A stretch of 64,000 nucleotides of DNA, from contig NZ_FNSV01000005.1 in the NCBI RefSeq assembly GCF_900105905.1, positions 3,038,001 through 3,102,000 on the forward strand, read 5' to 3'. Below are positions 17,214 to 25,447 of this stretch, piece by piece (within the stretch, counting starts at the first letter, position 1; every line of letters starts with the position of its first letter). The notes under the pieces are model-generated. The model did no database searches, was not told the DNA's origin, and saw nothing but the letters and a program-made list of their open reading frames with translations. The stretch comes from Rhodococcus koreensis. GTDB taxonomy: Bacteria > Actinomycetota > Actinomycetes > Mycobacteriales > Mycobacteriaceae. The translations under genes and the position numbers were made by a program.

Positions 17214-17912
17214 CTACGCGGTGACCAGGTCGATGGAGACACCGGATCCCTGTGGATCGACCACCGCCGCGAGAATGGTCCGCTGCGTCTGCGCCAGGTG
17301 CTCGGCGCAGGCTGCGGCAGCGGCCGCCCCGTCGCCGGAGAGGATCGCACGGCACATCGACAGATGCTCGGCCAGCGAGACGTCCAGGCGGCCGGGGCGG
17401 GAGTGGGCGATGTTGCGCAGCCGCTCGGTGTGCGGCCGGAGTTCGGCGATCGAGCGGGCCAGCTGCGCGTTCCGGGTGCGCGTGATGACCGCCTGGTCGT
17501 AGGTTTCCGTGAGTGCGTAGTAGCGATTGCGCCGGTCATCGGACGCACCCTCCTCGGAGATCGCCTCGAGTGCTTCCGCCACCTCTTCGAACTGCTGCCG
17601 GGCCGCGGAGTCCCGGGCGACGGTCTCGGCGACCATACGCGCCGCGGCCGCCTCGAGCAGGATGCGTAATTCGAAGAGGTCGCGGACGCTCTTGATCGAG
17701 ATGGGAGCGACCCGTGCGCCCTGCCGGTCGACGAGCGAGACCAGCCCCTCCGCCTCGAGTCGCAGGAAGGCCTGACGGACTGGGGTACGGGACGCCGAGA
17801 ACCGCGAGCCGACGTCGAGAGCACTCAGCGATTGCCCCGGCGACAGAACCCCGTTCAGGATGTCCGCCCTGAGCTGCCCGTATACCTGTTCGCTCTTGCT
17901 CTCGCCCGCCAT
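17214..17912 (-). CDS. GntR-family regulator, FadR/FCD subfamily
   Basis: 232 residues. The winged helix-turn-helix spans residues 8-75 (VYGQLRADILNGVLSPGQSL, SASRTPVRQAFLRLEAEGLV). It is followed by an all-helical FCD ligand domain with conserved metal-site histidines in ERLRNIAHSR and LAEHLSMCRA. It is convergent with the mevalonate transporter and divergent from the AbrB-like membrane gene, its most likely target. GTATAC at 17949-17954 in the shared gap is a plausible half-site. Confidence 0.88.
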   Translation of the reverse strand: MAGESKSEQVYGQLRADILNGVLSPGQSLSALDVGSRFSASRTPVRQAFLRLEAEGLVSLVDRQGARVAPISIKSVRDLFELRILLEAAAARMVAETVARDSAARQQFEEVAEALEAISEEGASDDRRNRYYALTETYDQAVITRTRNAQLARSIAELRPHTERLRNIAHSRPGRLDVSLAEHLSMCRAILSGDGAAAAAACAEHLAQTQRTILAAVVDPQGSGVSIDLVTA

Positions 17913-18002
17913 GCATACATTCTAACGTTCGCAATGGCATCGGCTAAGGTATACGTTAATGCACACCATGGAAGAACAGCATCCCGAAAAAGGCGCCCGA
18001 TC

Positions 18003-19118
18003 GTGACCGACGTGCACACCCCCGAACGGACCGTGCCGACGCGCGCATCCCGACTGCGTCGCCACGGACTCCGATGGGCTGCACTGATCGCACTCTCGGC
18101 CGGCGGCTGGGCGCTCGGCGAGAGCATCGGACTCACGGCGGCCGGCCTTTTCGCGGCCCTGATAGTCGCGGCGGCCCTGGCCGTCACCGGTTGGGGCCCG
18201 TCGCGTGTGCCCCACCCGCTGGGCAAGCTTGCCCAGGGCGTGCTGGCCAGTGCGGTCGGGCTGATGGTGCACCGGGAGACGATCGCCGCCCTGGGCTCGC
18301 TGTGGGTGCCGGTGGTCTCGATCGCAGCCGCGACCCTGGTGATCAGCGTGGCGGCCGGCGCCCTCCTCGCGCTGCATCGTGACGTGGACGCGGTGACCGG
18401 ATCTCTGGCCATGACGGCGGGCGGCGCCACCGGACTCGTCGCGATGGCCCGCGAACTCGGCGGCGACGACCGCATCGTCGCGGTGGTGCAATATCTGAGG
18501 GTGGCGCTCGTCGTGGTGTCGATGCCGATGATCGTCACGTTCGGGTTCCGCGCGGATACCGGTACGGGAACGGCGACGGCCACCGACGGCGGCGCCGAAT
18601 GGTATGTGGCACTGCCATTCCTGGCGCTGTTCATCGTGGGCGGCACCGCTGTGGCGTCCCTTCTGCGACTGCCCGCCCCCGCGACGCTGGGGCCGCTGGC
18701 GGTGAGCGCCGGATTCGAACTCGGCGGCTGGAGCGACGCGGTCTCGGTCCCGCCGATACTGATGACCGCCGCGTTGATCCTCATCGGCTGGCAGGCCGGG
18801 CTCGCATTCGACCGGGCGAGCCTGCGGGCGATCGGACGGATCCTGCCGTACGCCGCGCTGCTCACCCTCCTGGTCGGGGCGGCGTGCGCAGGCCTGGGCA
18901 TCCTTCTCGCCCACCTCACCGGCGCGAGCCTCCTCGAGGCCTATCTCGCCACCACCCCCGGCGGTCTGGCGGCGGTGCTGGCCGTGTCGGCCTCCACCTC
19001 CTCCAACGTCACGTTCGTCGCGGCCGCTCAGGTGCTGCGGCTGGTCATCATGCTCATCACCACCCCGATCATGGCGAAGGCATTCGCCCACTTCAGTTCT
19101 CGGCGACGGCGAGCGTAG
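18003..19118 (+). CDS. AbrB-family (PF05145-like) integral membrane protein
   Basis: About 371 residues with some ten membrane segments in two similar halves. LASAVGLMVHRETIAAL and SLAMTAGGATGLVAMARELG in the first half are echoed by GWQAGLAFDRASLRAIG and AYLATTPGGLAAVLAVSAS in the second. Family members are often mislabelled as AbrB transcription factors or ammonia monooxygenases, but the sequence is plainly a transporter-like membrane protein. GTG 18003 is the preferred start, with AAGG upstream; an ATG at 17935 would add 22 residues through the promoter. Divergent from the GntR regulator. Two hairpins follow its stop. Confidence 0.8.
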   Translation: MTDVHTPERTVPTRASRLRRHGLRWAALIALSAGGWALGESIGLTAAGLFAALIVAAALAVTGWGPSRVPHPLGKLAQGVLASAVGLMVHRETIAALGSLWVPVVSIAAATLVISVAAGALLALHRDVDAVTGSLAMTAGGATGLVAMARELGGDDRIVAVVQYLRVALVVVSMPMIVTFGFRADTGTGTATATDGGAEWYVALPFLALFIVGGTAVASLLRLPAPATLGPLAVSAGFELGGWSDAVSVPPILMTAALILIGWQAGLAFDRASLRAIGRILPYAALLTLLVGAACAGLGILLAHLTGASLLEAYLATTPGGLAAVLAVSASTSSNVTFVAAAQVLRLVIMLITTPIMAKAFAHFSSRRRRA

Positions 19119-19119
19119 C

Positions 19120-19226
19120 GGGATCCTCTCCGGACGAGGCGGTCCGGTCACGTCCGGGCCGTCTCGACCGGAGAGGAATCCCACACACCCCGGGTTCGGT
19201 TGCAGTGTCTCCGAACTCGGGGTGTG
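19120..19226 (+). terminator. Two tandem hairpins after the AbrB-like gene
   Basis: Hairpin one pairs 19120-19133 (GGGATCCTCTCCGG) with 19168-19182, with one bulged base. Hairpin two pairs CACACCCCGGGTTCGG (19184-19199) with 19211-19226 at 15 of 16 positions around an 11-base loop. No T-run follows, as is common in actinobacteria. The rest of the 200-base gap up to the convergent FBP-domain gene holds nothing else recognisable. Confidence 0.65.
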
Positions 19227-19319
19227 CCGGAGAGTGGTTTCTCGAATGTCGGCGCATGGCATCTACCTCTCATTCTCTTCGGCAGCCACCGGGCTGCAGG
19301 TTGGTGTGTCGGGGTTCGA

Positions 19320-19808
19320 TCAGCCGTAGACGCGCGCGATGAAGGCGTCGAGGTTGTCGCGAACCCGCGCGATCCTCTCCTCCGGTTCGAGATCCTCGCG
19401 GTACTGCCTGCCGAGCGCGGGCGACTTCTTCCGGCGCGCGTACAGCGAGCAGGCGAGGTCGGCGCACATGTACGTGCCGATCGAGTTACCCCGGCGCCCG
19501 GACTCCCCCGACTTACGCGCGGTCATCAGCGAGACACCGCCACTGGCATGCGTGGTCATACAGACCGTGCACATCTGCGCGCGGCGGTAACCGCCCGCCT
19601 CATAGCGCAGCGCGACGCCGACCAGACGATCCTCCCGCGGTACGACGACATAACAGCGGCCGGGAAACGACGGGTCGCTCCAGCCGAGGAAGTCGAGATC
19701 CTCCCACGGCCGATCGTCCAGGTCACGAGGGACCGGTAGGCGCTTGGCGTCGCCCTTGGAGCAATTGATGAAGGACGACCTGATGTCGTGTTCGGTGACG
19801 GGTTCCAT
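19320..19808 (-). CDS. FBP-domain protein (FusB-like, elongation-factor-G-binding zinc finger)
   Basis: 162 residues. The C-terminal treble-clef segment has CTVCMTTHASGG and CADLACSLYARRK, giving a Cys-x2-Cys and Cys-x4-Cys zinc site, with SLMTARKSGESGRRGN between. This is the fingerprint of the FBP domain found in FusB, which binds EF-G and frees stalled ribosomes from fusidic acid. Actinobacterial homologues are mostly uncharacterised, so a translation-related role is inferred. Start ATG 19808, with GAAGGAG about a dozen bases upstream. It is divergent from the kinase gene. Confidence 0.82.
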   Translation of the reverse strand: MEPVTEHDIRSSFINCSKGDAKRLPVPRDLDDRPWEDLDFLGWSDPSFPGRCYVVVPREDRLVGVALRYEAGGYRRAQMCTVCMTTHASGGVSLMTARKSGESGRRGNSIGTYMCADLACSLYARRKKSPALGRQYREDLEPEERIARVRDNLDAFIARVYG

Positions 19809-19950
19809 GACGAAGTGAACTCCTTCTGTCGACGGGTGGACAAAGCCACGTGACGATACGGACCGCGGCGGCGTCGGGCAACGGATTTTCGACAATCCAG
19901 AGTTCTGACGCTGCGTGTATCGTGCTGTTTCCGGCTTCGAGGGGATGGGA

Positions 19951-21564
19951 ATGACGGCAGGCACACGGGTCGGCTCGCAGTTCGGGCATTACCATCTCAG
20001 GGCTCTGCTCGGCCGAGGCGGAATGGGTGAGGTGTACGAGGCGTACGACACCACCAAGGATCGCACCGTCGCACTCAAGATCCTCGACGTCGACCTCGCG
20101 AAAGACCCCACCTACCAGCAGCGGTTCCGCCGCGAATCGCATGCCGCGGCCCGGCTGCAGGAGCCGCACGTCATCCCCATCCACGACTGGGGCGAGATCG
20201 ACGGTGTGCTCTACATCGACATGCGTCTGGTCGTCGGGCAGGATCTGCGGGCGCTGCTCCGCTCGCGTGGCCCGATGGGCCCCGCACATGCGGTCGCGGT
20301 CGTCGACCAGATCGCGGCGGCGCTCGACGCCGCCCACGCCGACGGTCTCATCCACCGCGACGTCAAGCCGGAGAACATCCTCGTCACGGCCGGTGAATTC
20401 GCGTACCTCGTCGACTTCGGTATCGCGCACTCGAGTTCCGATCTCCGCCTGACCACCCTCGGCAGCGCTGTCGGCTCCTACGCGTACATGGCGCCCGAGC
20501 GGTTCGACAACGCACCGGTCGATGCCCGCGCGGACGTCTATTCGCTGGCGTGTGTCCTCTACGAATGCCTCACGGGGTCCATTCCGTTCCCGTCCAACAG
20601 CATCAGCAGCGCGATCCGCGCGCACCTCACCACGCCGGTGCCCAGCCCCAGCTCGATCCGGCCCGAAGTGCCCGCCACGTTCGACGAGGTGATCGCCCGG
20701 GGTCTGGCCAAGGATCCCCGCGATCGGTACCGGACGGCAGGCGACTTCGCGGCGGCAGCCCGCTCCGCGTTGACCGCTCGCGAGCGGAAGACCGAAACCG
20801 ACATCGCGACCCGCCCGGAACCGTCGCCGGGCATGCGGTCCGAGCCGACCCGGGTCGACGACCGCGGGCGTCCACCCGTCTACCCGCCGACCGCGTTCCA
20901 CAGCGGTCCGCCCGCTCCACCTCCGCCCTATTACCCGCCCACTCCCTACACCGCCCCGCCGCCTGCGCGACGGTCGGTGGCCGTGCCGGTGACCGTGACC
21001 GTGCTGGTGATCGCGTTGCTGGCACTCGCCGGGGTGGTCGGATGGCTCGTGCTGGACCGGAACAATCCGGACGACCCCGCGGTCACCGCGGCCGGCAGCA
21101 GTCAGGTGCGCCTTCCCGTCACGGAAGACGTCCCCGTCGCGACCACGAAGGCGGCTCCGGCGACGGTCCCGCCCGCCGCGACTCCGCCGAGAACTACGAC
21201 GAGAACGACGACGGCGCCCGCGCCGCCGATCGTCGGCGAGGTGTCGGGCGCCGATCGGCAGGGCTTCCTGCCCCCGTCCGATGCACGATGCAACTACACC
21301 AACCCGGCGGTGTTCATCGGTCGCACCACGAAGTCCCTGGTCGTGGTCTGCGAGACGGGCGTGGGACGCTATTACTACCAGGGCGTGCGCATCAGTGACG
21401 GCGCCGCGATCTCCGTCGACGACCCGAGCCCCAGCGGTTCCGGCTTCGTCGCCACCGGCGACGGCGGCACCGAGTACCGGCTCACCCCGTCCGCCCTGAC
21501 CATCGTCGGCGGCGACGGCAAGGTCCTCGCGACCGAACCGATGATCGAGTCCGCATACCGCTGA
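19951..21564 (+). CDS. Membrane-anchored serine/threonine protein kinase (Pkn type)
   Basis: About 537 residues. The kinase domain covers residues 12-275, with GRGGMGEVYEA glycine loop, Lys43 in VALKIL, catalytic HRDVKPEN (Asp137), DFG at Asp155 and APERF. A Pro-rich juxtamembrane linker follows, one membrane helix near residues 345-365 (VPVTVTVLVIALLALAGVVG), a Thr/Pro-rich stalk, and an extracellular domain of about 110 residues with two cysteines (ARCNYTN, VVCETG). The layout is that of mycobacterial PknE/F/H-like receptors. Start ATG 19951 is used, with GAGGGG upstream; ATG 19945 is an alternative. Confidence 0.93.
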   Translation: MTAGTRVGSQFGHYHLRALLGRGGMGEVYEAYDTTKDRTVALKILDVDLAKDPTYQQRFRRESHAAARLQEPHVIPIHDWGEIDGVLYIDMRLVVGQDLRALLRSRGPMGPAHAVAVVDQIAAALDAAHADGLIHRDVKPENILVTAGEFAYLVDFGIAHSSSDLRLTTLGSAVGSYAYMAPERFDNAPVDARADVYSLACVLYECLTGSIPFPSNSISSAIRAHLTTPVPSPSSIRPEVPATFDEVIARGLAKDPRDRYRTAGDFAAAARSALTARERKTETDIATRPEPSPGMRSEPTRVDDRGRPPVYPPTAFHSGPPAPPPPYYPPTPYTAPPPARRSVAVPVTVTVLVIALLALAGVVGWLVLDRNNPDDPAVTAAGSSQVRLPVTEDVPVATTKAAPATVPPAATPPRTTTRTTTAPAPPIVGEVSGADRQGFLPPSDARCNYTNPAVFIGRTTKSLVVVCETGVGRYYYQGVRISDGAAISVDDPSPSGSGFVATGDGGTEYRLTPSALTIVGGDGKVLATEPMIESAYR

Positions 21565-21656
21565 ATCGCCCTCCGACGGATCCGAATGTCCTCCGAAGAA
21601 TCGCCGTCTGCGGCGACAACGGGACGGGCGGTCGGAATCGGTGAGAGTATAGGGCT

Positions 21657-22091
21657 GTGAGCGCAGAGGCAGATCATGAGGAGAGACGTCGCCCGATCCC
21701 GGACACCCCGTTGGGCTACCTCGAGCAGCTACCCGCCCTCGTCCTGCTCGAGCGCCTCCCGGTTCCCGTCCTGGCGGTCGAGGACGACGGCACGGTCGTC
21801 CACGCGAACAGTGCGTTCGAGAGGATGCTGGGGCACCCCGTCGCGTCACTGCGCGGGCGTCCGGTGTCCGAACTCCTCGACCTGGACGAGACGTCGACGG
21901 GCGCCGCGGCGGTCGAACACCTCCGTGAGTCGGCGACCACCCCCGTCGACCTCGCACATCAGGACGGATCCCGGGTCCGCGCACTCGTCAGCAGGCCCAT
22001 CCTCCGCCGGCAGGACGACCCGGTGACCCTCGTCTGCTTCCACGACGTCACCGAACAACTGTGGAACGGCGGCAGGGCCCCGGGGTTCTGA
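21657..22091 (+). CDS. Stand-alone PAS-domain protein
   Basis: 144 residues consisting almost entirely of one PAS domain: LPVPVLAVEDDGTVVHANSA, FERMLGHPVASLRGRPVSEL and PVTLVCFHDVTEQ. No output domain is present. It starts at GTG 21657, 93 bases after the kinase stop on the same strand, so it may modulate that kinase or another partner. Its ligand is unknown. Confidence 0.8.
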   Translation: MSAEADHEERRRPIPDTPLGYLEQLPALVLLERLPVPVLAVEDDGTVVHANSAFERMLGHPVASLRGRPVSELLDLDETSTGAAAVEHLRESATTPVDLAHQDGSRVRALVSRPILRRQDDPVTLVCFHDVTEQLWNGGRAPGF

Positions 22092-22228
22092 CCTCGCCAC
22101 AGTTGCACAGGCATGTGCCGGAATCCCGCGCAATTGCGCCCGCATCCGGCAAATCGCTGTGCACACACCGCGACGAGGATGGCCGCGAAACCACCCGGGC
22201 CCGATCTGCCGCGGGTTAGGTTTGCTCC

Positions 22229-23200
22229 ATGGCGACCGGTAAGGACAAGTCACCCGCTGTCGAACTGGAGGTCGGCGACCGGACCGTGCGGATCTCGCAC
22301 CCGGAGCGCGTCTACTTCCCCGCCACCGGCGCCACGAAACTGGACCTCGCGAACTACTACCTGAGCGTCGGCGACGGGATCGTGCGCGCACTGCGCGAAC
22401 GCCCGTGCATGATGCACCGCTTCCCGGACGGTCTGAGCGGCGAGAAGGTGCACCAGAAGCGGTTGCCGCACGGTGCGCCGGACTGGGTGCAGACGGTCCG
22501 CGTGACGTTTCCGCGGTACAACCGCCACGCCGACGAACTGTGCGTCACGCACCCGGCGGACGTGATCTGGGCGGTGCAGATGTCCACGGTCGAGTTCCAT
22601 CCGTGGAACTCGCGCCGCGCGGACGTCGAACGACCCGACGAGTGGCGGATCGACCTCGATCCGATGCCCGACTGTGGGTTCGACACGGTGCGGCGCGTCG
22701 CCGGGGTGGTGCACGAGGTGCTCGACGAATTGGGTGCGACGGGGTGGCCGAAGACGTCCGGCGGCAGCGGCATGCACGTCTACGTCCGGATCCGCCCCGA
22801 CTGGGGATTCGGCGACGTCCGTCGGGCCGCGCTGGCCTTCGCCCGCGAGGTGGAGCGCAGAGCACCGAAGGACGTGACCACCACCTGGTGGCGGAAGGAC
22901 CGGGACCCGCGCAAGTTGTTCGTCGACTACAACCAGAACGCCCGCGACCACACCATCGCCAGTGCGTATTCGGTGCGGGGTGTGCCCGACGCGACGGTGT
23001 CCACCCCGGTGACGTGGGACGAGATCGACGACGTGGACCCGCACGAGTTCACGATCGCCACCGTCCCCGAGCGGTTCGCGACACTCGGTGATCTGCACGC
23101 GGGAATCGACGACGCCGTGTTCACACTCGAACCGCTGCTGGAGTGGGCGGACCGCGACGAGGCCGAGGGCGAGTCGGATCCCGGTGGCGCGGAAGACTAG
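22229..23200 (+). CDS. Stand-alone LigD-type polymerase/primase (PolDom, AEP superfamily)
   Basis: 323 residues. Matches the polymerase domain of NHEJ ligase LigD: ISHPERVYFPATGATKLDLA near the N-terminus, metal-binding DLDPMPDCGFDTVR, and SGGSGMHVYVRIRP with the nucleotide-binding residues, then WWRKDRDPRKLFVDYNQN. Such separate PolDoms occur in mycobacteria beside the full LigD and add ribonucleotides at DNA ends. No ligase or Ku gene is in the window, so the role in end joining is from family knowledge. ATG 22229 is the start. Confidence 0.92.
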   Translation: MATGKDKSPAVELEVGDRTVRISHPERVYFPATGATKLDLANYYLSVGDGIVRALRERPCMMHRFPDGLSGEKVHQKRLPHGAPDWVQTVRVTFPRYNRHADELCVTHPADVIWAVQMSTVEFHPWNSRRADVERPDEWRIDLDPMPDCGFDTVRRVAGVVHEVLDELGATGWPKTSGGSGMHVYVRIRPDWGFGDVRRAALAFAREVERRAPKDVTTTWWRKDRDPRKLFVDYNQNARDHTIASAYSVRGVPDATVSTPVTWDEIDDVDPHEFTIATVPERFATLGDLHAGIDDAVFTLEPLLEWADRDEAEGESDPGGAED

Positions 23201-23206
23201 TCGGCG

Positions 23207-24967
23207 CTACAGGTCCAGCACCACGTCGTCCGCCGGTGTGGTGCAGCAGATGAGCGTGTTCCCGTCCGCCGGCGGTTCGATCGGTTCCGGGTCGTAGTCG
23301 ACGGACCCGGACAGCAGCACCGTTTCACAGGTGTGACAGACGCCGGTGCGACAGGACCAGCGTATCGGCACGTCACACGCCTCGGCGAAGTCGAGGAGGG
23401 TTCCCCGCCCGGCGTCCCACGGCACGGTGAGCCCGCTGCGCGCGAACGAGATGGAGGGGCCTGCACCCGGCGGCCCGGGCGGCGGATGAGGCGCCCGCGA
23501 CGAACCCTGAACCACACCGGGATTGAGAGCCCCCTCGGCACCGAACGTTTCGATGTGAATCCGCGCGGGGTCGAGTCCGTCGGCGGCGAGCGCGGACCCG
23601 AGATCGGCCATGAACGATGCGGGCCCGCACAGATAGGCATCCGCGTCCGCGGGCAGACCGAGACTCGCAATCAGCTCCCCCGTGAGCCGGCCTGCCGTGG
23701 TGTAGTCGGCGCCCCTGCTGTCGGTTTCGGCAGGCCTGCTGTAGGCGATGTGCGAACGACTGCCCGGCAACCGGTCCAGGAGATCGCGGCACTCCTCGGC
23801 GAAGGGATGCTCGGATCCGTCACGGGCACCGTGGACCCACCACACCTGCCGCGACGAACCCGCTTCCACGAGTGCGTACAACATCGACAGCAGAGGTGTG
23901 ACCCCCACGCCCGCGGACACCAGCACCACCGGCCTCGCCTCGCCGTCCAGGAAGAACGTCCCCCGCGGGGCCGCCACCTCGAGGGTGTCACCGAGGCGCA
24001 CACGCGAATGGACGTATCTGCCTGCGACGCCGTGCGGTTCCCGTTTCACACTGATCCGGTAGTCGGCGGCGCCGGGGCGATTGGACAGCGAATAGCTGCG
24101 GATCACCGGGCCCTGCACGTCGTCGGGGTGCAGGCGCAGTGTGATCGACTGCCCCGCCTGCCAGGACGGCAACGCCGAACCGTCGGGTGCGGCCAACGAC
24201 AACGACAGGACGCGGCGGCTCTCCTCGTGAATCCCGGTCACCGTGAGCGAGCGGAAGCCGGGCCACGCCGGCGGCGGGCTACCTGCGGTCTTCGTCAGCC
24301 CGACGTTTCCGCCGGCACCCGAATCGGCTCGGTCCAGAATGCTCTGCAGCGACTCCTTCCACCCGGGGCTCAGCGCCGGGATCCGCAAGGCCCGTTCGAG
24401 TGCGTCGCGGGGGTGGCCGGGCAGGTACAGGAGCGCGTCGATCTCCGCGACGGGCACCGCTTCCGGGCCCGCGGCGACCTTCACGATGTCCTGCCCGGCC
24501 TCGACCTCTCCTTCCTCGATCACCCGGAGGTAGAAGCCGGGCCTGCGGTGGGACACGAGCAACGCCGCCATCTGCGGTTCGTTCATGCGCATACCCACCC
24601 GGTAGCACGTCACGCGGGGCTGGGTGACCTCGAAGACCGCGGTTCCGATCCGGTAGCGATCACCGATGCAGACCTCGTCGTCGGGCAGACCGTCGACGGT
24701 GAAGTTCTCGCCGAAATGCCCGGGTTCGAGATCGTCACGGCGGAGGTATTCACGCCAGTGACGGTAGGACTCGGTCTGATAGACGAGCACGGCGCGGACC
24801 TCACCACCGTGTCCCCCGAGGTCGCCCTGGCCGTCACCGTCGATGTTGAGTGTCCGGACCATCCGTGGGCCGTGCACGGGGCGCTTCCACACGCCGGTGT
24901 GGACCGTCCGTCCCCGCCAGGACACGTCCCGGGGCATCCCGACATTCAGTGAACTGAGCGTAGCCAC
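23207..24967 (-). CDS. MOSC - FAD/NAD reductase - [2Fe-2S] ferredoxin fusion protein
   Basis: About 586 residues in three parts. Residues 1-215 are a MOSC domain (YiiM-like; SLNVGMPRDVSWRGRTVHTG, GHFGENFTVDGLPDDEVCIG, TCYRVGMRMN). Residues 230-480 are a ferredoxin-reductase module (RSYSLSNRPG FAD motif, SAGVGVTPLLSML NAD motif, AYLCGPASFM). The last 90 residues are a plant-type ferredoxin (CRTGVCHTCETVLLSG and a final Cys in LICC). MOSC proteins work with the molybdenum cofactor, so electrons from NAD(P)H could reach a Mo-bound substrate in one chain. GTG 24967 is chosen because YiiM-like proteins begin here and AGAGG precedes; ATG 25027 would add 20 residues. Confidence 0.9.
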   Translation of the reverse strand: MATLSSLNVGMPRDVSWRGRTVHTGVWKRPVHGPRMVRTLNIDGDGQGDLGGHGGEVRAVLVYQTESYRHWREYLRRDDLEPGHFGENFTVDGLPDDEVCIGDRYRIGTAVFEVTQPRVTCYRVGMRMNEPQMAALLVSHRRPGFYLRVIEEGEVEAGQDIVKVAAGPEAVPVAEIDALLYLPGHPRDALERALRIPALSPGWKESLQSILDRADSGAGGNVGLTKTAGSPPPAWPGFRSLTVTGIHEESRRVLSLSLAAPDGSALPSWQAGQSITLRLHPDDVQGPVIRSYSLSNRPGAADYRISVKREPHGVAGRYVHSRVRLGDTLEVAAPRGTFFLDGEARPVVLVSAGVGVTPLLSMLYALVEAGSSRQVWWVHGARDGSEHPFAEECRDLLDRLPGSRSHIAYSRPAETDSRGADYTTAGRLTGELIASLGLPADADAYLCGPASFMADLGSALAADGLDPARIHIETFGAEGALNPGVVQGSSRAPHPPPGPPGAGPSISFARSGLTVPWDAGRGTLLDFAEACDVPIRWSCRTGVCHTCETVLLSGSVDYDPEPIEPPADGNTLICCTTPADDVVLDL

Positions 24968-25123
24968 GGCATTCGCCTCTTCTGGTCGGTACGACACGCG
25001 ATCGGCCCCCGATCGATCATCTGTCATCCCATCCCGCGGATCAACGACTCGACGTGCGACCGCAACGCGACACGCGCCCCGACCGTGCGGCCGGGGCGCG
25101 TGTCTCGCATGCCGAACTCTTCC

Positions 25124-25342
25124 CTACCGGGGCGGCGGGGGCGGTGGCGGCGGAGGCGGTGGGGGGTTGGGATTGCAGAGTTGGCAGCCGTCGACCGGAG
25201 GTTTGGGAACGGGTGCGTGACAATCGTTCTGACAGGGTCTGGCGTCGGCGAACTCGGCGGTTCCCACCAACGAGATCGACAGGGCCGCGAGGATCGCCCC
25301 GATGGCCGCCACGATCCTGGCGGAAGTTCTGGTAGTCGACAT
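25124..25342 (-). CDS. Small secreted proline-rich protein
   Basis: 72 residues. There is a classical signal peptide (ARIVAAIGAILAALSISLVG, cleavage likely after TAEFADA), then a short Cys-containing stretch with CQNDC and CQLC, and a tail of a dozen consecutive prolines ending in Arg. A strong GGAGG site precedes ATG 25342. I do not recognise a family. The four cysteines could form two disulfides or bind a metal. Confidence 0.7.
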   Translation of the reverse strand: MSTTRTSARIVAAIGAILAALSISLVGTAEFADARPCQNDCHAPVPKPPVDGCQLCNPNPPPPPPPPPPPPR

Positions 25343-25447
25343 TGTTCCTCCTGTGAGCTGAAGCGCGGTGTGCAGCACCGTCGTTCGAGCATCCGGGAAG
25401 GACGCCACGACTGCCAGGCACCCTGGGGGTGGAGTCGGGCCACCCGC

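Noticed and set aside
18003..19118. AbrB-type transcription factor
   Set aside because: The protein is polytopic with two membrane repeats; the name is a database carry-over.
19723..21984. 753-codon reverse ORF opposite the Ser/Thr kinase
   Set aside because: Shadow of the kinase; the forward strand has all kinase motifs.
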